Notes under the pieces: generated by a model
Seen by the model: only the letters and a program-made list of their open reading frames with translations
Database searches by the model: none
What the model was told of the DNA's origin: nothing
Program-made: the position numbers and the translations under genes
DNA from: Pyrenophora tritici-repentis
Taxonomy: Eukaryota > Ascomycota > Dothideomycetes > Pleosporales > Pleosporaceae
Direction: 5' to 3'
DNA length: 64,000 bases
Assembly: GCF_003171515.1 (NCBI RefSeq)
Contig: NC_089393.1
Span: 2,480,001 to 2,544,000 of the forward strand
Part shown: piece by piece, positions 1 to 12,991 of the stretch
How the letters are laid out: the number at the start of each line of letters is the position of its first letter
How positions within the stretch are numbered: position 1 is the first letter of the stretch

Positions 1-2599
1 CCAGGACAGCCTTCCAAAGCTACCTATCCCGGAGCTCGATAGCTCATGCAAGAAGTACCTTGCCGCCCTCAAGCCATTACAGTCGCCAAAGGAACACAGC
101 GACACGATACATTCAGTAGAAGACTTTCTCAAGTCCGATGGTGTTATTCTGCAGGAAAAACTGAAAAAGTACGCGAATGGAAAGGCCAACTACATTGAGC
201 AGTTCTGTAAGTACCCATGTTCCCATGACCCGTATCTAAAGGTGTCATTCATATCTGCAACGCATGCGCTAACCCCATGATAAGGGTACGATTCGTATCT
301 CAACTTCGACAACCCGGTGGTACTTAATCTAAATCCATTTTTCTTACTGGAAGACGACCCCACCCCTGCTCGCAACAACCAGGTCACTCGTGCAGCCTCG
401 TTAGTGGTCTCGGCCTTGTCTTTTGTCAGGGCTGTCAGAAGAGAGGAGCTGCCGCCTGACACCATCAAGGGTCAGCCACTATGCATGTACCAATACTCGC
501 GACTGTTTGGTACAGCCAGAATACCAACAGAGAATGGATGCCAGATAGGTCAGGATCCAACCTCAAAGCACATTGTTGTCATGTGCTACGGCCAGTTCTA
601 TTGGTTTGACGTCCTGGACGATAACCATGACCTGATCATGACTGAGAAGGATATTGCTCTCAATTTGCAAGTTATTGTTGATGACGCGCAAGAAATTCCC
701 ATCCAGGATGCTGCAAAAGGAGCACTGGGTGTGCTCAGTACCGAGAATCGAAAGGTCTGGGCTGGCCTACGCGACGTATTACACAGGGAAGAGGGATCAA
801 ACAACTCCGACTGTCTGAACATTGTCGACTCGGCCCTCTTTGTGTTATGTCTGGACTACACCGAGCCACAGACTGGCGCTGATCTCTGCATGAACATGCT
901 CTGCGGAACTAGCAAGATTGAGCGCGGTGTTCAAGTCGGTACATGCACGAACCGTTGGTATGACAAGCTTCAGATCATTGTGTGCAAGAACGGAAGCGCG
1001 GGCATCAATTTTGAACACACCGGTGTCGACGGCCATACAGTACTTCGGTTTGCTTCCGATGTGTACACTGACACCATTCTTCGCTTTGCCAGGACCATCA
1101 ACGGCAGCGCACCCAGTCTCTGGGCCTCGTCTAGCCCAGACCCAGCGAAACGCGACCCAGAAAGCTTTGGAGATGTGCAGACAACGCCGCACAAACTCGA
1201 ATGGGACATGTTGCCTGAACTGAGTACAGCCCTGCGGTTTGCCGAGACACGTCTGGCAGACCTGATCCAACAGAACGAGTTTGCCACTCTCGAGTTCCCA
1301 CATTATGGTAAGAACTTTATGACGTCCATGGGCTTCTCGCCCGATGCTTTCGTCCAGATGGCGTTTCAAGCAGCCTACTACGGATTATACGGAAGGATAG
1401 AGTGTGTCTACGAGCCCGCCATGACCAAAATCTACTACCACGGCCGCACAGAAGCCATCCGCTCCGTCACCGAAGAATCCGTCGAATTCCTCAAAACCTT
1501 CTGGGGCGAGAACCCCGCAGCGCAAAAAATCGAGGCCCTCCGCAAAGCGTGCCAGAAACACACTGAAAACACTAAAGTGTGTTCAAAAGCCCAAGGACCA
1601 GACCGCCATCTCTACGCCTTGTACTGCATTTGGCAACGCGCCATTGACGAATCCCAAGATTTCGCCAGCAGCGACGGCTGGGACTCTACCCGGCCCTCAA
1701 GCCCAGACGCCTCATCCCCAAATCGCAACTCGCTCCTCTCAGAAACGGGTTCCATCTCCAGCTCCCCGCCACCACAACATCAACAACAAGTCCAACACTC
1801 GATGCCCGCCCTCTTCGCCGACGCCGGCTGGGACAAAATCAACACCACCATCCTCTCCACCTCAAACTGCGGAAACCCTTCGTTGCGCCAATTCGGTTTC
1901 GGTCCCACGTCCGCCGACGGCTTCGGCATCGGCTACATTATAAAAGACGGCAGCATCTCCATCTGCGCATCGTCAAAGCACCGCCAAACATCCCGCTACA
2001 TCGACGCGCTGGAATCCTATTTCCTCGAGATACGCAAGCTACTCCGGCAAATCAAGCGTAGCAGAGGCGCATCGTCGGGTGATAAAACGGCTACGCGGGC
2101 GAGAGAGGCAGAGGATAGACCGTCGTTGTTGAAGCAGAGGGGGGTGATGAAGAGTCGCGGACGCATTATCCTAGGTGATAGTGCAGGGAGGTTACAGACG
2201 CCTAGTGAGAGTTTAGTCGATGACGAAGAGGAGGATGATGGGTTGGGTGGATGTAGGATTCCCCCTTTTTCTTCTTCTTCGCCTGCTTCTTCGCCTGAGT
2301 TTTCGTTGTTGGGGAGGAGGCGTGTCTCGAGTGTTGATGATTCTTTTTCTTTTCCTTATCTCCCATCTTCTTCTTCTTTTCCATCGGATGTCTTCGACTT
2401 GGCTGTTAGGAGAGGTGCCAGTGGTGGTGGTGGTGCTTTACCACCTACACCCCCACACTCCCCTCCTTTTACCCCCATGACACCAGTCCTATCCTCCAGC
2501 CCGCGCAAATCTGTCTCTGTTGTCAAACCCCTTAGGCCAAGGGCGCCGACAACGACGACGACGACGACGAAGCGGAAGCCGATTTTCTATTCTTCTTAG
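1..2599 (+). CDS. Carnitine O-acetyltransferase (5' end outside window)
   Basis: Transfers acetyl groups between CoA and carnitine, moving acetyl units between compartments. The visible part is exon 1 up to 206 (frame from base 2, containing LPKLPIPEL, a typical N-terminal motif), an intron 207-284 and exon 2 285-2599; the junction restores W-YDSYLNF. The active-site region is FEHTGVDGHT (catalytic His) and the carnitine/CoA-binding region is YEPAMTKIYYHGRTEAIRS. The C-terminal family block FGFGPTSADGFGIGY is present. After about residue 600 of the visible part the protein runs into a long Ser/Pro/basic low-complexity tail, as in Yat2-like rather than Cat2-like enzymes, and no peroxisomal SKL-type end is seen, suggesting a cytosolic form (inference). 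The enzyme class is secure; the paralogue is not. An exon-like open stretch at 2773-2907 could be an alternative 3' end. Confidence 0.93.
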
Positions 2600-3575
2600 C
2601 TTGTCCCCCTTATTTCTGTTTTTTCTTTCACACACCCTTTTCTTAATCTCCCCGCAAATCAACACTTGAGACCCCCCTTCCTTCCCCTACCCCCTTTCCT
2701 CTCTCACCTATTGTTCTTTTCGTATTGGTTGCACAAAGGCTAATTGTAACCCCCTTTTTTCCTCGCAATATAGATGGCTTCTTCGATGCAGGAATGCTGC
2801 GACATGCACTCAGTGCCAATCGAGACCACCAACAAGGCATGGAGCCTGTGGAGCGGGATGTTGTGAGAAGGAATATCGGAAGGAGGTTGAGGTTAGCCGA
2901 GTATTGAGCTGAGGTTATAGGTGCGTGGGTAGTGGAGAATGGGCTGGAGAGTCTCGTTCGATGGAAGCAAGGAGGGAAAGAGGGGAGATGATGGGATTTG
3001 AGTTTGATACAAACATCTCAGAATATGAATACACACACTATTACACCATTACCCAAATGCACAAAACTAAAGTACACAGTAAAAGATTTTCATACATTCA
3101 TATCCATCCACCCATCCATCCCTTCCCCCTCCACCCCACCCCTACCAATACATATCCTTCCCCTTCTCACCCCAAAAAACACAACCCTACCTACATACAA
3201 ATGAACAAAAGGGGGTATAAGTGACAAAACAGTATCCGTCTATACATCTTCACGCAATACAAATGCCACCAAACCTGCGCAATGCTGAACCAAACCCGAT
3301 TCCTCGGCCCCACAAAATGCGTGATAAACAGATAAGAAACCAATACGCCATCGCCACTCTGCACATGCAAGTCCTGTCTACGCGGCACCCTGACGCTAAC
3401 TCTCGCTCTGCCTGTGCTCCTGCTCCTGCTCCTTGGGTCTAATGTGGGAGGAGGCGACAAGGATGATATTTGCAACGAGGCGTGTTGTGTGGAAGGAGAG
3501 ACGGCACTTATCTCCGGCCCTGTGGGGGGACGTGTTAGAAAAGAGGGCAGTAGGTAAGCGGATGTTCAAGGCGAG
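2600..3575. other. Intergenic, convergent 3' ends
   Basis: Lies between the ends of the acetyltransferase and the Hook gene. Pyrimidine-rich just after the acetyltransferase stop, then A/C-rich low-complexity sequence around 3000-3250. Apart from an exon-like open frame at 2773-2907 preceded by an AG, I see no gene. Confidence 0.6.
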
Positions 3576-6526
3576 CTAACGTACTAAGACGCTTGCGCCT
3601 CCTCCAACAGCGGCTCGCTGTTTTCCGAGCCAGCCCTTGGGTGCTTCGGAGCGTCTTTGCAGGATGACGGTGTTGCTCATGAGGCGTTGGTTCATGTCGT
3701 ACCACATGGACTTTACGAGGGCGTTTTCGCGACGGAGGTTCTCGACTTCGCGTTGGAGTTCGGCCTGATGCAACATTAGAATTGTGTATGATGGAATGGA
3801 GGAGCGAAGAACTTACCGAGCCCTTTTCGGCACTCTCCTTGGTGGCCAGCTCGAGCTGCTCTCGTAATGTACCGTTTGCTTCGACTTGGTCTTGGAGATC
3901 CTGTTGCAGTAATGTGTTAGCTAGCGATGGTGTGCTAATAACAACTGCGTAACTACTACAATGATGGAATAAGGGGAATCTCAAAGTCGTCTTGATAAGT
4001 ATACTCAGGCAGCCAGGCCAGGGACAAACTTGCCGTCACACGATCAGACAAAGTCCGTGTCGTAGTGAGGTACTCTGTACCACGTGTCGCAGACTCAGGT
4101 TTCCGTTTTGGCGAGACTAACTGCGTTATGCGACCCCAGGTAGTTTGTCCCGTGCCAGCCGTCGAAGTAGACAGTTCAGATAATGACTTGTTCTTGCCCG
4201 AATGGCCTTTTTGCGGCGAGGCAGGTGAAACGAGTGTGGTAGCAGTAAACGACGGCTCAAGCTGGTGTCGCCTCATCGTAGAAATTGCAGTATCGAACGC
4301 AGAGGAAGAGGACTTGCTGTGGGAGATTTGCGCGCTGCTTACCTTTTTGGCCTTGTCCAGGGCCGCTTCTGCTGACAGGACAGTCTCGGCAATTTCCGAG
4401 CTCGTGCTGTCTAGCACGTTTGGCTGCGCTTCACCAGGTGCTTTGATCACTGTTTCTATCCGTTCGCGCATTTGGCGTATGGTCTCGACCCTCTTAAGCT
4501 CGAGAAGCTCAGCTGGAAGGTTTTCGCGGTCGAGTAGAGCTGCTCGCAGGAGGCTGGACTTTTCTGCATTTGCAAGCTCAAGCTCTCGCAGTCTGTCGTT
4601 GGTTCGTTCTTGCAGTACTAGCAGGCGTTCATGTTCTTTCTGGATACTGGCTGTTCGCACATCGTCGGCTACATCGGATTCTAGTAATGTTAGCGTCGTT
4701 GTATAGATGTGCTTGGAGACATACTTCTGTTGAGTTCATTGCGGAGTTCGGCCATTTTCAAGTCTTGCTCACGTAACCGGCGGCGGAGTTCTTCTAGTTC
4801 AGACTGTGCGGTTTGTAGTTTCTCGTTTTGCTCCAGGAAAGGTCTGCTGGCGTTAGTAAGGAAGAGAGTAACTGGAAGATACCACCTACTTTTGACTTGT
4901 CTCGTCCTTTTCCATCATCATATCGGATCGTAGGCCTAGGTTTTCCTGCATCTGCTTAAGTGTCTCACTTTCCAGCGACTTCAGGCGAGCATTGAGAATA
5001 TCGACTCGTTGTTGTAGGGCAATCGCATCGGCGCTCACACGTCCATCGGTAACGGGCTTGGTGTCGGATTCTTGGTTGTTTTCGTCTTGTGAGAGCTCGT
5101 CTTCCAGACTATCGCCGCGGTCTGCGTGATTCGACGATTCCAGCTCGCGTATCCGCTCTTCAAGTTCCTGCTTTGCGTCCTCGGCCTTGTACTGTAACTC
5201 GCGTGTCTGTTCCAGCTGCTTCATAAGGAGCAGGTTCTCGTGTTCGACCCGTGTCCGTTTGCCCTTTTCTTCGAATATGGCCTGCTCACCGTTGGCAAGC
5301 GTCTGTCCATTCTCCTTGATGATGTTTTGCAAGACTTCATTCCGTTCCTCGACACTTTCCAGCTGTGCTAGCCGTTCGCGGGCCTGTTGGTAGTCTTCCC
5401 GTAGTGTTTCGAGCTGTTTAGTCTCCTTGGTCAGAGACTCAATCTTCTTCTTAAGATTCTCATTCGCCTTTGCTTTTTGGCTCAACTCATCCCTTTCGGC
5501 CTTGATGAGTTGCAACTGATCACGCAGTTCCTGCTTGGATCCTTCCTCGCCCTGTAACCGGTCGAGACGGCGCTTCTGACTGTCCATGATGTCCCTCGCG
5601 TTGGCCAGATCCTGTTCCAGTTGATCGATATATTGCCGGTCCCGTAGCAGGTCGTTCCTTAGGTTTTCGACATCGTCGGATTCGGCGCGTTGTGCTTGGC
5701 CAGCCCGGACGTCCAGATATGCACTTGCTTCCGCGACCTCTTCTTCGAGCTTGGCGATTCTCTCCCGCGAGACTTTGAGCTCCTCGCTCAGTTTCCCAAC
5801 CTGCACTTTGAGTGCTTGCCGGTCCTTGTTGGCTTCAAACAACTGTGCCTCCTGCTCCAGTTCGTTCCCGGGTGGTGATGGCGCGCCAGAAAGTGTTCGT
5901 GTGGGCGTTCTATAGCCAGTGAGATTCGGCTCGGCTGTCAGTTCTGCGTCGACGCCAAGTTCTGACATTCTCTGGTCCAAGGCCTGCATTTCCTGTATGG
6001 CCTCGGCAATCGTCTCTGCGGTCTTGGTGCCCAGCTTGGGCATGACTTGCAACATTCGCTGGTTGCTGCGTGGCGAGAAGCAGGCGGCGAGCAACACGGC
6101 CATTGTGAGTTTTGCGACGAGCATGGTGGATCCATCCCGTGCGCCCGTCTTCAGATCCGGAATCATGCGCTTGGTGAGGACGGGCAGCTGCTCGCATTCC
6201 TCCCGTATGTACATGGACGTGGCCCGCTCGATGTGCTTGAGGTTCTGCCATCGCGGTATCCAGTTGTCTATCTTGGACTGTCTGCGGTGGTGTGTCTCTT
6301 CAAAGTTGGGGAGGGACTCGTTGAAGTAGTCCGAGTCGATGTCGGCGAGGATTTGCCATAGTATCTGGCCATCTTCCAGTTGGCTCAGTGTTGTGATTCT
6401 GTAGGGCAGGTCGAAGGTGTTGACCTGCGTATTGGTCGTCAGTTGTTTTTCTCATGATTGCCTGGGAAATGGGGGGCATACCCAGTCAAGGAGCGCCTTG
6501 AGCAGCTCCGGCTTGAAGTCGTCCAT
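3576..6526 (-). CDS. HOK1: Hook-family dynein adaptor on early endosomes
   Basis: Fungal Hook proteins link early endosomes to dynein and kinesin-3. Start at 6526 (MDDFKPELLKALLDW). The N-terminal Hook domain follows (FDLPYRITTLSQLEDGQILW..., about residues 1-170), then several hundred residues of coiled coil rich in E/K/Q/L, and a C-terminal cargo-binding region containing WYDMNQRL. Proposed exons: 6526-6482, 6424-4890, 4843-4725, 4680-4005, 3934-3817, 3764-3576; they sum to 2682 nt, an exact reading frame of 893 aa. All but the 4/5 junction have clear GT..AG sites; that junction (donor GTATAC at 4004, acceptor TTATTAG at 3935) is the only one I found that keeps frame and avoids stops, so treat it as provisional. 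Length is close to fungal Hook proteins. Confidence 0.9.
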
Positions 6527-7270
6527 GGTGCAAAATGGCGGGGCCTGGAATCGGCGTCTAAGGTCAGTGTAGTGGTGTTTGATCGGGGCAAGTTGGGTCG
6601 GCAGCCACGCATTTCGGAGAAGCGATTTTATCGGTGAGTTGTTGGACGTGCTCGACGAAGCACAGGTTGTTCCTTGTTCACGGACGTGTCGACGCGTTCG
6701 GTGAGGTTGGGTGTCCCCAGCGCTAAGCCGAATAGCAGCAAATTCCGCGGCGGTGTAATTGCTGACCGTGACTTGAGTCGCAAATCGGGGCCGCAGCAGA
6801 CGTCTTCACCAAGGCGCCGACAAAGGTCTGGACATGACGCGCATGAGGCCGCCGTGGTGCGCTGAGACGATATGCACGGCCCCTAACCGCACCCATGGCG
6901 GGGAAGGAGCCGCAGCCGGGTCCCACCATCGACTCGACGCACATGAAAAAAAACCTAAACTGTAAACACTACTTCGACTCTGTTTACGGTATGCATTTTG
7001 CTTCTTCTTTGTTGCTATGGCACTGCGAGAACGTTGCGCATCGTTACGATTCGCCAGCACACACCGGCTCGGCTCGGTGCCAAACAAACACGTCCCAGCC
7101 ACTCCCGCGATGCGATAATCATATGCAATTTGGTATCGTTGAGTAACTTTATCCGGGACTCGGAAAAACAATACAAGCTCCCAGTGTAGCTGGTTCATGC
7201 TCAACTTGACACTACCACACTAACACGCTGTTATAACACCCCCTATCCCCCTATATCAACTAACCCCCCT
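6527..7270. other. Intergenic, Hook promoter side
   Basis: Contains the 5' flank of the Hook gene and the 3' flank of the I9 gene. No convincing coding frame or RNA gene seen. Confidence 0.6.
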
Positions 7271-7657
7271 CTAGTCCTGCTGCGTGGTAACAATACCATC
7301 CTCCTCAATTTCGCACTTGTACACATCGCTCAGCGCAGTTACCATCTCAAGCGCCGTAGACGGGGCCGTGGCAGCAAAGCCTTGGATAATGTTGTACTCG
7401 TGGGTAATGACGCCTGAAGCACCCAACGTCAGCAAACGTCCTCTGTCATGTTACATGCGCCCTGGACTGTAGGACCTAATGTAGCATATAGTCTATCATC
7501 ACTTACCTCCAGCTTTCTTGATGGCGTCTTTGCCCTGCTGTACGATCTCATTCGGGGTGCCCTTTGGCCAGCTGATAATAACGGATCGCTGTGGTGCGAC
7601 GGCCATGGCAAAGGTAGCGAGGAGCGCGACGAGAAAGGTGAAGATGACGGAGCGCAT
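7271..7657 (-). CDS. Small secreted peptidase-inhibitor I9 domain protein
   Basis: 97-aa protein. Start 7657 gives a hydrophobic signal peptide (MRSVIFTFLVALLATFAMA) followed by an inhibitor-I9/subtilisin-propeptide-like fold: RSVIISWPKGTP, then IVQQGKDAIKKAGG, VITHEYNIIQGFAATAP and ALEMVTALSDVYKCEIEEDGIV. Exon 1 is 7657-7507 and exon 2 is 7413-7271, with GTAAGT donor and TTCAG acceptor; the sum of 294 nt is in frame. In the family, stand-alone I9 proteins such as yeast Pbi2 inhibit subtilisin-like proteases. There is no peptidase domain attached, so this is a free inhibitor or chaperone. The signal peptide suggests secretory-pathway or extracellular action, unlike cytosolic/vacuolar Pbi2 (inference). 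Confidence 0.85.
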
Positions 7658-8626
7658 GCTGAAGGTTTACGGATCGTGCAAGGCGTGATGTAGTAGTCGT
7701 GCCGTGGGTAGTCGCGAATGTGGAGGCGGACAATAGGGTTGTGGGGCGGTGATTGCGCTTCAAAGACCTTCTTATCGAGATATAGTACCGTCAAAGTGTA
7801 GCTGGTTATTGGTGGTTGCTAACGTGTCGTGCGGTGCCTAGAAAGAAGGAGGAAGGTGCTGCTTCAAATGGATGGTCCGGATACGGCAGGCGCGTTGTGC
7901 GTCACGGTCTCAGGTCACGCCGCCGCTGGCCCCTCGTCACAGCCACGCATCAATGCCCTCTTGGCACCCTTTCATCATTCGAGACATCACAACGTCACTC
8001 ATATGCAAACACACCTCATCTTGGGGGTTAATCGTGATTTATTCGCTTGGTCTTGTGTGCCACCTAGCTCCAGGCTCACGACAATTGCCATTGTAATATA
8101 ACCGAAGAAGAAGAAAAGAAGCCGCTCCTTTGGCGGCAGTGCTAATGATCGTACTACGTCTCGTAATTGTAATCGTGCTTGTGCTGAACGTTCCTTCTTA
8201 TGCACCAAAGTGCCATAGTCGTGAAGAACAAGCGATTGGCTGAAAAAAAGCAACGGGGCAAAGGAGGGGTAAAATACAAGCAGTGAATGCAAGGGGAAAA
8301 AAGGGGAAAAGGGGGAAGAAACAAGATGACTCCATGTAGCCGGTACCCATGCGCCATAAGATGCCCGAGGAAGCCTAGGCTTCGTGATGATGCTCGTGTG
8401 GTCGTACTATACAAGACCGGCCTGCCAGAGGAAAAATAGGTTGTTGATGGACCCAACCGACCCACAGACAAAGACCGGTACATACAAGGAAGATCGCCTC
8501 ATATCATGACACCCGCCAAAACCAGCCTAATTTACCGGTATTTATGTTGCGTAGTGATATGCTGAGGTATCCATGTGCTTTTGATCGTACTTTTGCTCTC
8601 GTCAAGTCGTAACGTCGTCGTCCGTC
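7658..8626. other. Intergenic: I9 promoter and PUF 3' UTR
   Basis: The 7658-8000 part is the upstream flank of the I9 gene and the 8100-8626 part is the likely 3' UTR of the PUF gene. Short open frames here look random in composition. Nothing else supported. Confidence 0.6.
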
Positions 8627-11600
8627 CTAAAACCAGTTGCCGTGACCACCGTTGGACTGCGCAACTCCATACTGAGGTTGGTGCTGCTGGTAGCTGTTGT
8701 TGTGGTGGTGGACGGGGTTGGGCATAGGGTGAGGCTGGGATGCGTTGCTCAAGCGGTGCGGTTGACGGTGAGGTTGCGGAGACAGAATAGCAGGACCATA
8801 GTTGGCCGTAGCAGTGTACATGGGGGGCTGATACTGCGGAGTCTGAGTGTACACCAAGTTTGAGTCGGCACTACCTTGAATCGCGCCGGGAGAGGTTTGA
8901 CCAGAAGTGCGACCAGTGTAGGCTGAAAGACGGCTCTCGCGCTCTCCAACCTTGCTCATGATGCGACGACCGTACGGAGTCTGACGGATAGACGGGAGAA
9001 GCGGACGCATCATTTCGATGAGATGCATGCACAACTCGGCAGGAGCAAACTCAAGCGCCGTCTGGATGACATAGTTGCCGAACGAGTCGCGCATGAGCGA
9101 GTTGAGCTGCTCAACGTCAAGCAACTCCTCAATCATCATCGCCTTGACTTGCGGCTCCGCGCAACGAATGCACTTCTCGATGACGTTGGAACTGAACTTT
9201 TGCATCGAGAGCTCGCAGATCTTACCCTGGAAACCTTGGCACATAGGCGTCGTGAAGGATGCGTCGTTGAGATCCAGAATGTACTGAATCACATAGTTGC
9301 CGAATGGGTCTTGTACGAGCTGGAAGCTGTGCGCAGTGATCTTGCGGATGAGATCAACCTTCTGGAAGCCGGAAGCATGGTCAATGCAGCGCTGGAGAAC
9401 ACAGCATCCATGGCGATGAGTACCGACAACAACACAATGTTCGCCTACAGCGTCAAAGATGAACTGAGCCTCAGGCGACTTGAGGTGGTTCAAGCACTTC
9501 TGGATGACGTGGTTACCATTCAGATCCTGAATAAGATCAACGACCTCTCCGGACAGAGCCTGAATGATCATCTGAGTCTGAAAATGTGTTAGCTTTCTGG
9601 TCATTCATAGTTGGGTAATATAACTAACCTGCTCGTCGGTGGAAATGAATTCAATCATCTTCTGCAGAGCCCGAGTACCGTGCTGGTTGAACGCAATTTG
9701 GACCATGGCAGAAGTAGCGTTGCGAACAAGTGTGTTGCGCTGTTCATCGTTGCAGTACTCGAGCAACTTCTGACAGAGATAGTTGCCGAATGGGTCCGTC
9801 ATGAGCTCCACGACGTGAAGGGCAGTCTCGTCGAAGATGATCTGGATGTGCTCAGGGTTACGCTCCTCAAGTTTCTTCTGCAGGAACCGACATCCATGCT
9901 GGTCTTTGCACAAGCCGTAGATCTCCTGGCGGGGCATAGTCTTTAGGTCGTAGCTCATGTACTTGTTGGCATCGTTCTGCAGACGACGAGTCTGAATGAC
10001 ACGAGCTTGACTGTCCTGAATACGCCCACCTGGTCCGTATGTAGCATAGGGGTTGAACTGGGGTCCATTGCCATACATGCCGTTGGGCGCGTACTGAGGA
10101 GGTCCACCATACTGAGGTCCAGGTCCGGATCCAGCTCCAATGTTCAGGCCGCCCATGCCTGCGTTGAGCATCGACATGCCATAAGCATAGTAGCCGTTAT
10201 TTGCGGCCGAAACAGTCGAGTACTGAGACATTGCTGGCGAACCAATCGATGACATGCTATGCTGAGAGGCGGCAGTGGTCGAAGGTCCAAAAGGAGCGGC
10301 GCTAGCGTGCAGACCTGACTGCGCATCCCTGGTACCAGTTGAGAGATCGCGACTATGGCGGTTTGACATGCCATTCTGCATACCGTTCTGCATACCGTTC
10401 TGCATGCCGTTCTGCATGTTGTTCTGCGGGATCCGACCAAGACTAACGTTGTGGTTGTGAAAGTGTTGCTCCGAGTGCGGGGTATAGCCATTCTTCAGTG
10501 TCGGAACATCGCTGGTGGAGTAGGACTGAGTCAGCTTGGGCATGCCGTTCGTAGGGCTGGCGAAGCTGGCGCGCTTGTTGTCGGCGTTCATGGGAGCAAA
10601 GTTGAACTCAACAGAGCGGCGGTTGTTGGCCATCTTCTTAGGAGTGGTCTCAATGTTACCACCAGTCCGAGCAGAGTCATAGTCATCAGCCTGGGGAGCT
10701 TTGCGGAAAGTGTTAGCAGGAAGCGACTGTTGAGCTTGACGATGGCGGTATCCATTCCAACCAGTGTATTGAGCTTCCGGGCCAGGGGATTGGGAAAGGG
10801 CCAAATCAAGCGCAGCCGAAGATGCAGAAAGTTTCGTACCATTGCCATTACCAGCACCGTCATGGCGTACTAGCACAGGAAAGTCGTCCTTGGTGTTACC
10901 CATTTGAAGGAAAGCCTTGCGCTCACGTGAAGCACTAGACTTGTCGTCTTCACGGAACAGAAAGCCGGCTGTGTCGATGTGACCAAGAACGGAAGAAAGA
11001 TCTGGAAGGTCTGGACGATTGCCGTAGTCCATCCGGGTAACGGGCATAGACATGCGGTTGTTCCTATTTAGGTTAGTTTGATGAGTTGCCAAGGGTAAGG
11101 GTCAAGACAAATTGCAATTGGACTTACTTGCGGGCTGCTGGGCTTAGCGGGGTGAAGTCGTCGTTGTCGAAGTCGTCCTGTTCCTCATCCGAGTTGCGGC
11201 GAGATCCTGGCATGGAATGGGAAGGCAAGTTGCTGCCGTGGACGTTGGACGGAGGAGACGTGACTTGCGAGTTCGCGCGGCTACCACGAGGCGTAGTCAT
11301 GCCCAAGTTGACGGTGGGTGGCATACTGAAGCGATTGGGTCGCGACAATGCTGATGGAAAGCCGTTGCCCTCGCTGTACTCAGGTGGTGTTGTAGGCTGG
11401 CTGTGGGCAGGGCCGCCATAGTTGCCATCACGGTCCATCTCTGCTTCGCCGTGTTGAGCCTGGAGGTTGAGCAGCGCCATCTCAGCGTCGAACCGCCGTT
11501 TGGCTTCTTTGAGATACTCGTGTTCGATCCTTTTTCTCTCGAGCTAGCAAGCTGTTAGCTGGTCACACGGGCCGGCGGATAGGTTTGTCGCGAGGCAACA

Positions 11601-12339
11601 AGATCCCTAGTGACGTAGGATGCGTGAAAGTAAAAACAGAGGTTACAGGTAAGCAAAGCGAGGATTTGAGAAAGCGGAAAGCTGTACAGATATGGTGATA
11701 GCAATGCCTGTGAGGTTGATGGTGTTGTGTATGAGAGAGAAAAGACAGAAAGTTGTTTATCACTGGCCGTCACCTAGGCAGTGAGTGGCCTGGTGGGTCC
11801 AATCCAATCTCACTTCCAATAGCGAATGAGGGGTAACGTGGTTGTGGGAGATTAAATCCGCAGTGAAGTTGACTTACAACTTGGAGCTTGTGGTAAGTCT
11901 GTCGCGATTGGTCGTTAGCCCAACTCTTGATCACCGCGTATGTTTACAACTGAAACGACAACCACTTCAACAACCGGCGCAGAATGTATGATTCTACTCA
12001 AGTCTATGCGCGTGGTTGTGGAAAGTGTGGGAAGCGGAATCGCAAAGCGCCTTTGAGGACCAGCACTTGCTTCCAGCTCCTGCTTGTATGAGAATGCCGA
12101 CATACCGCTGTTGTGAACTCGGTCGGCTCTGCCGCCTGTCTACGTTGCTGTCCGATTGGCGACAAAGGCATACTCAGTGTCGGAATGTTGTTGGTCGTGA
12201 AGCGCCGGTGCAGCGTCGCGCGGCCATCGCCATTCTGGTTCTGGTTCTGGTTCTGGGCGGCGCGATTCAAGGAAAGGAACGAGGTTTCTTCACGAGGAGA
12301 TCGAAGGCCGTTGCCTCCCCCCATGCCTTGGTAGGCCAT
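8627..12339 (-). CDS. Pumilio/PUF-family RNA-binding protein
   Basis: Binds 3' UTRs and controls mRNA decay and translation. Five exons: 12339-12106, 11925-11878, 11543-11128, 11063-9629, 9577-8627 (3084 nt in frame, 1027 aa). The N-terminal two-thirds is disordered, rich in N/Q/G/S, with SWANDQSRQTYHKLQV joining into a short basic helix. The C-terminal PUF domain shows eight repeats with recognisable base-contact residues: HGCRFLQ, FGNYLCQ, HGTRALQ, NGNHVIQ, HGCCVLQ, FGNYVIQ, SSNVIEK, FGNYVIQ. By the published PUF code this order fits a UGUANAUA-type site (inference). The sequence GLCKDQHGCRFLQKKL resembles yeast Puf4/Mpt5 more than Puf3. The 335-nt intron between exons 2 and 3 is long for this genome and might hide a further small exon. 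Confidence 0.93.
10367..10426. repeat. 12-bp tandem repeat inside the PUF gene
   Basis: Five imperfect copies of a 12-bp unit (catgccgttctg type) encode repeated QNGM in the disordered region of the PUF protein on the minus strand. In frame, so copy number can vary without breaking the gene. Confidence 0.9.
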
Positions 12340-12991
12340 GCTGACTGGAATACTAGAAATACACTGGCACTCAGGTCAGCGCGACTACCCTTGAAGCTGG
12401 TGTGGGGGTTCGGCGGGCGGTGTGAAGTTGAGATGAAACCGCAGCCACCCCGTGTAGCATGCCCGAAGCGCGAATACATACATGATATTTTGTACAAAGG
12501 GCAAGTGCCCTTACTGCCCTCACTGCCCGCTGGCTTTGATTTCACAAGGTACAGGTGGAAACGTTGTAGGAGGCTCGGTATGTAGGCAGGTACGGAAGGC
12601 GCTGTGGTGCGGGTCACGGCAGCGCGCACCTGATGGCCTATGCACAATACGAGTCGTGGGTAAAGACAGTCTTGGAGAGTCTGGAAGTATTGGCCACCCG
12701 TTCAGACTTCAGGCCGAGAGAGCGAGTCTATGAAGCAGATGTGGAGCGTTGGATTCACAGGTCAGGGTCCATCAGGGGACGATGTGGCGCGCCAACTAGT
12801 GCTGGTGGGATTCCGCACATATTGCGCTGCTGTCGTCGCGTACTCTGCCCAATTGAGGTTTTGGACCCTCGTGTTCACCCGCAAGCCTTTGATATGCAAA
12901 GGAAGCTCCTTGGAAAGTATCTAACCCTCAGGACTTAGTTGGGTCCTGGGATTGAGGCCTGCGGTGTGGCCGTAGCCTCTGAAGCAAGTAG

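Noticed and set aside
845..1369. Long minus-strand open frame opposite the acetyltransferase
   Set aside because: Lies wholly within a strongly supported coding exon on the other strand; composition is a codon shadow.
4065..4706. Ser-rich 213-aa plus-strand frame
   Set aside because: Mirror of the Hook coiled-coil exons and crosses their introns.
9023..9592. 189-aa plus-strand frame opposite the PUF repeats
   Set aside because: Antisense shadow of conserved PUF repeats.
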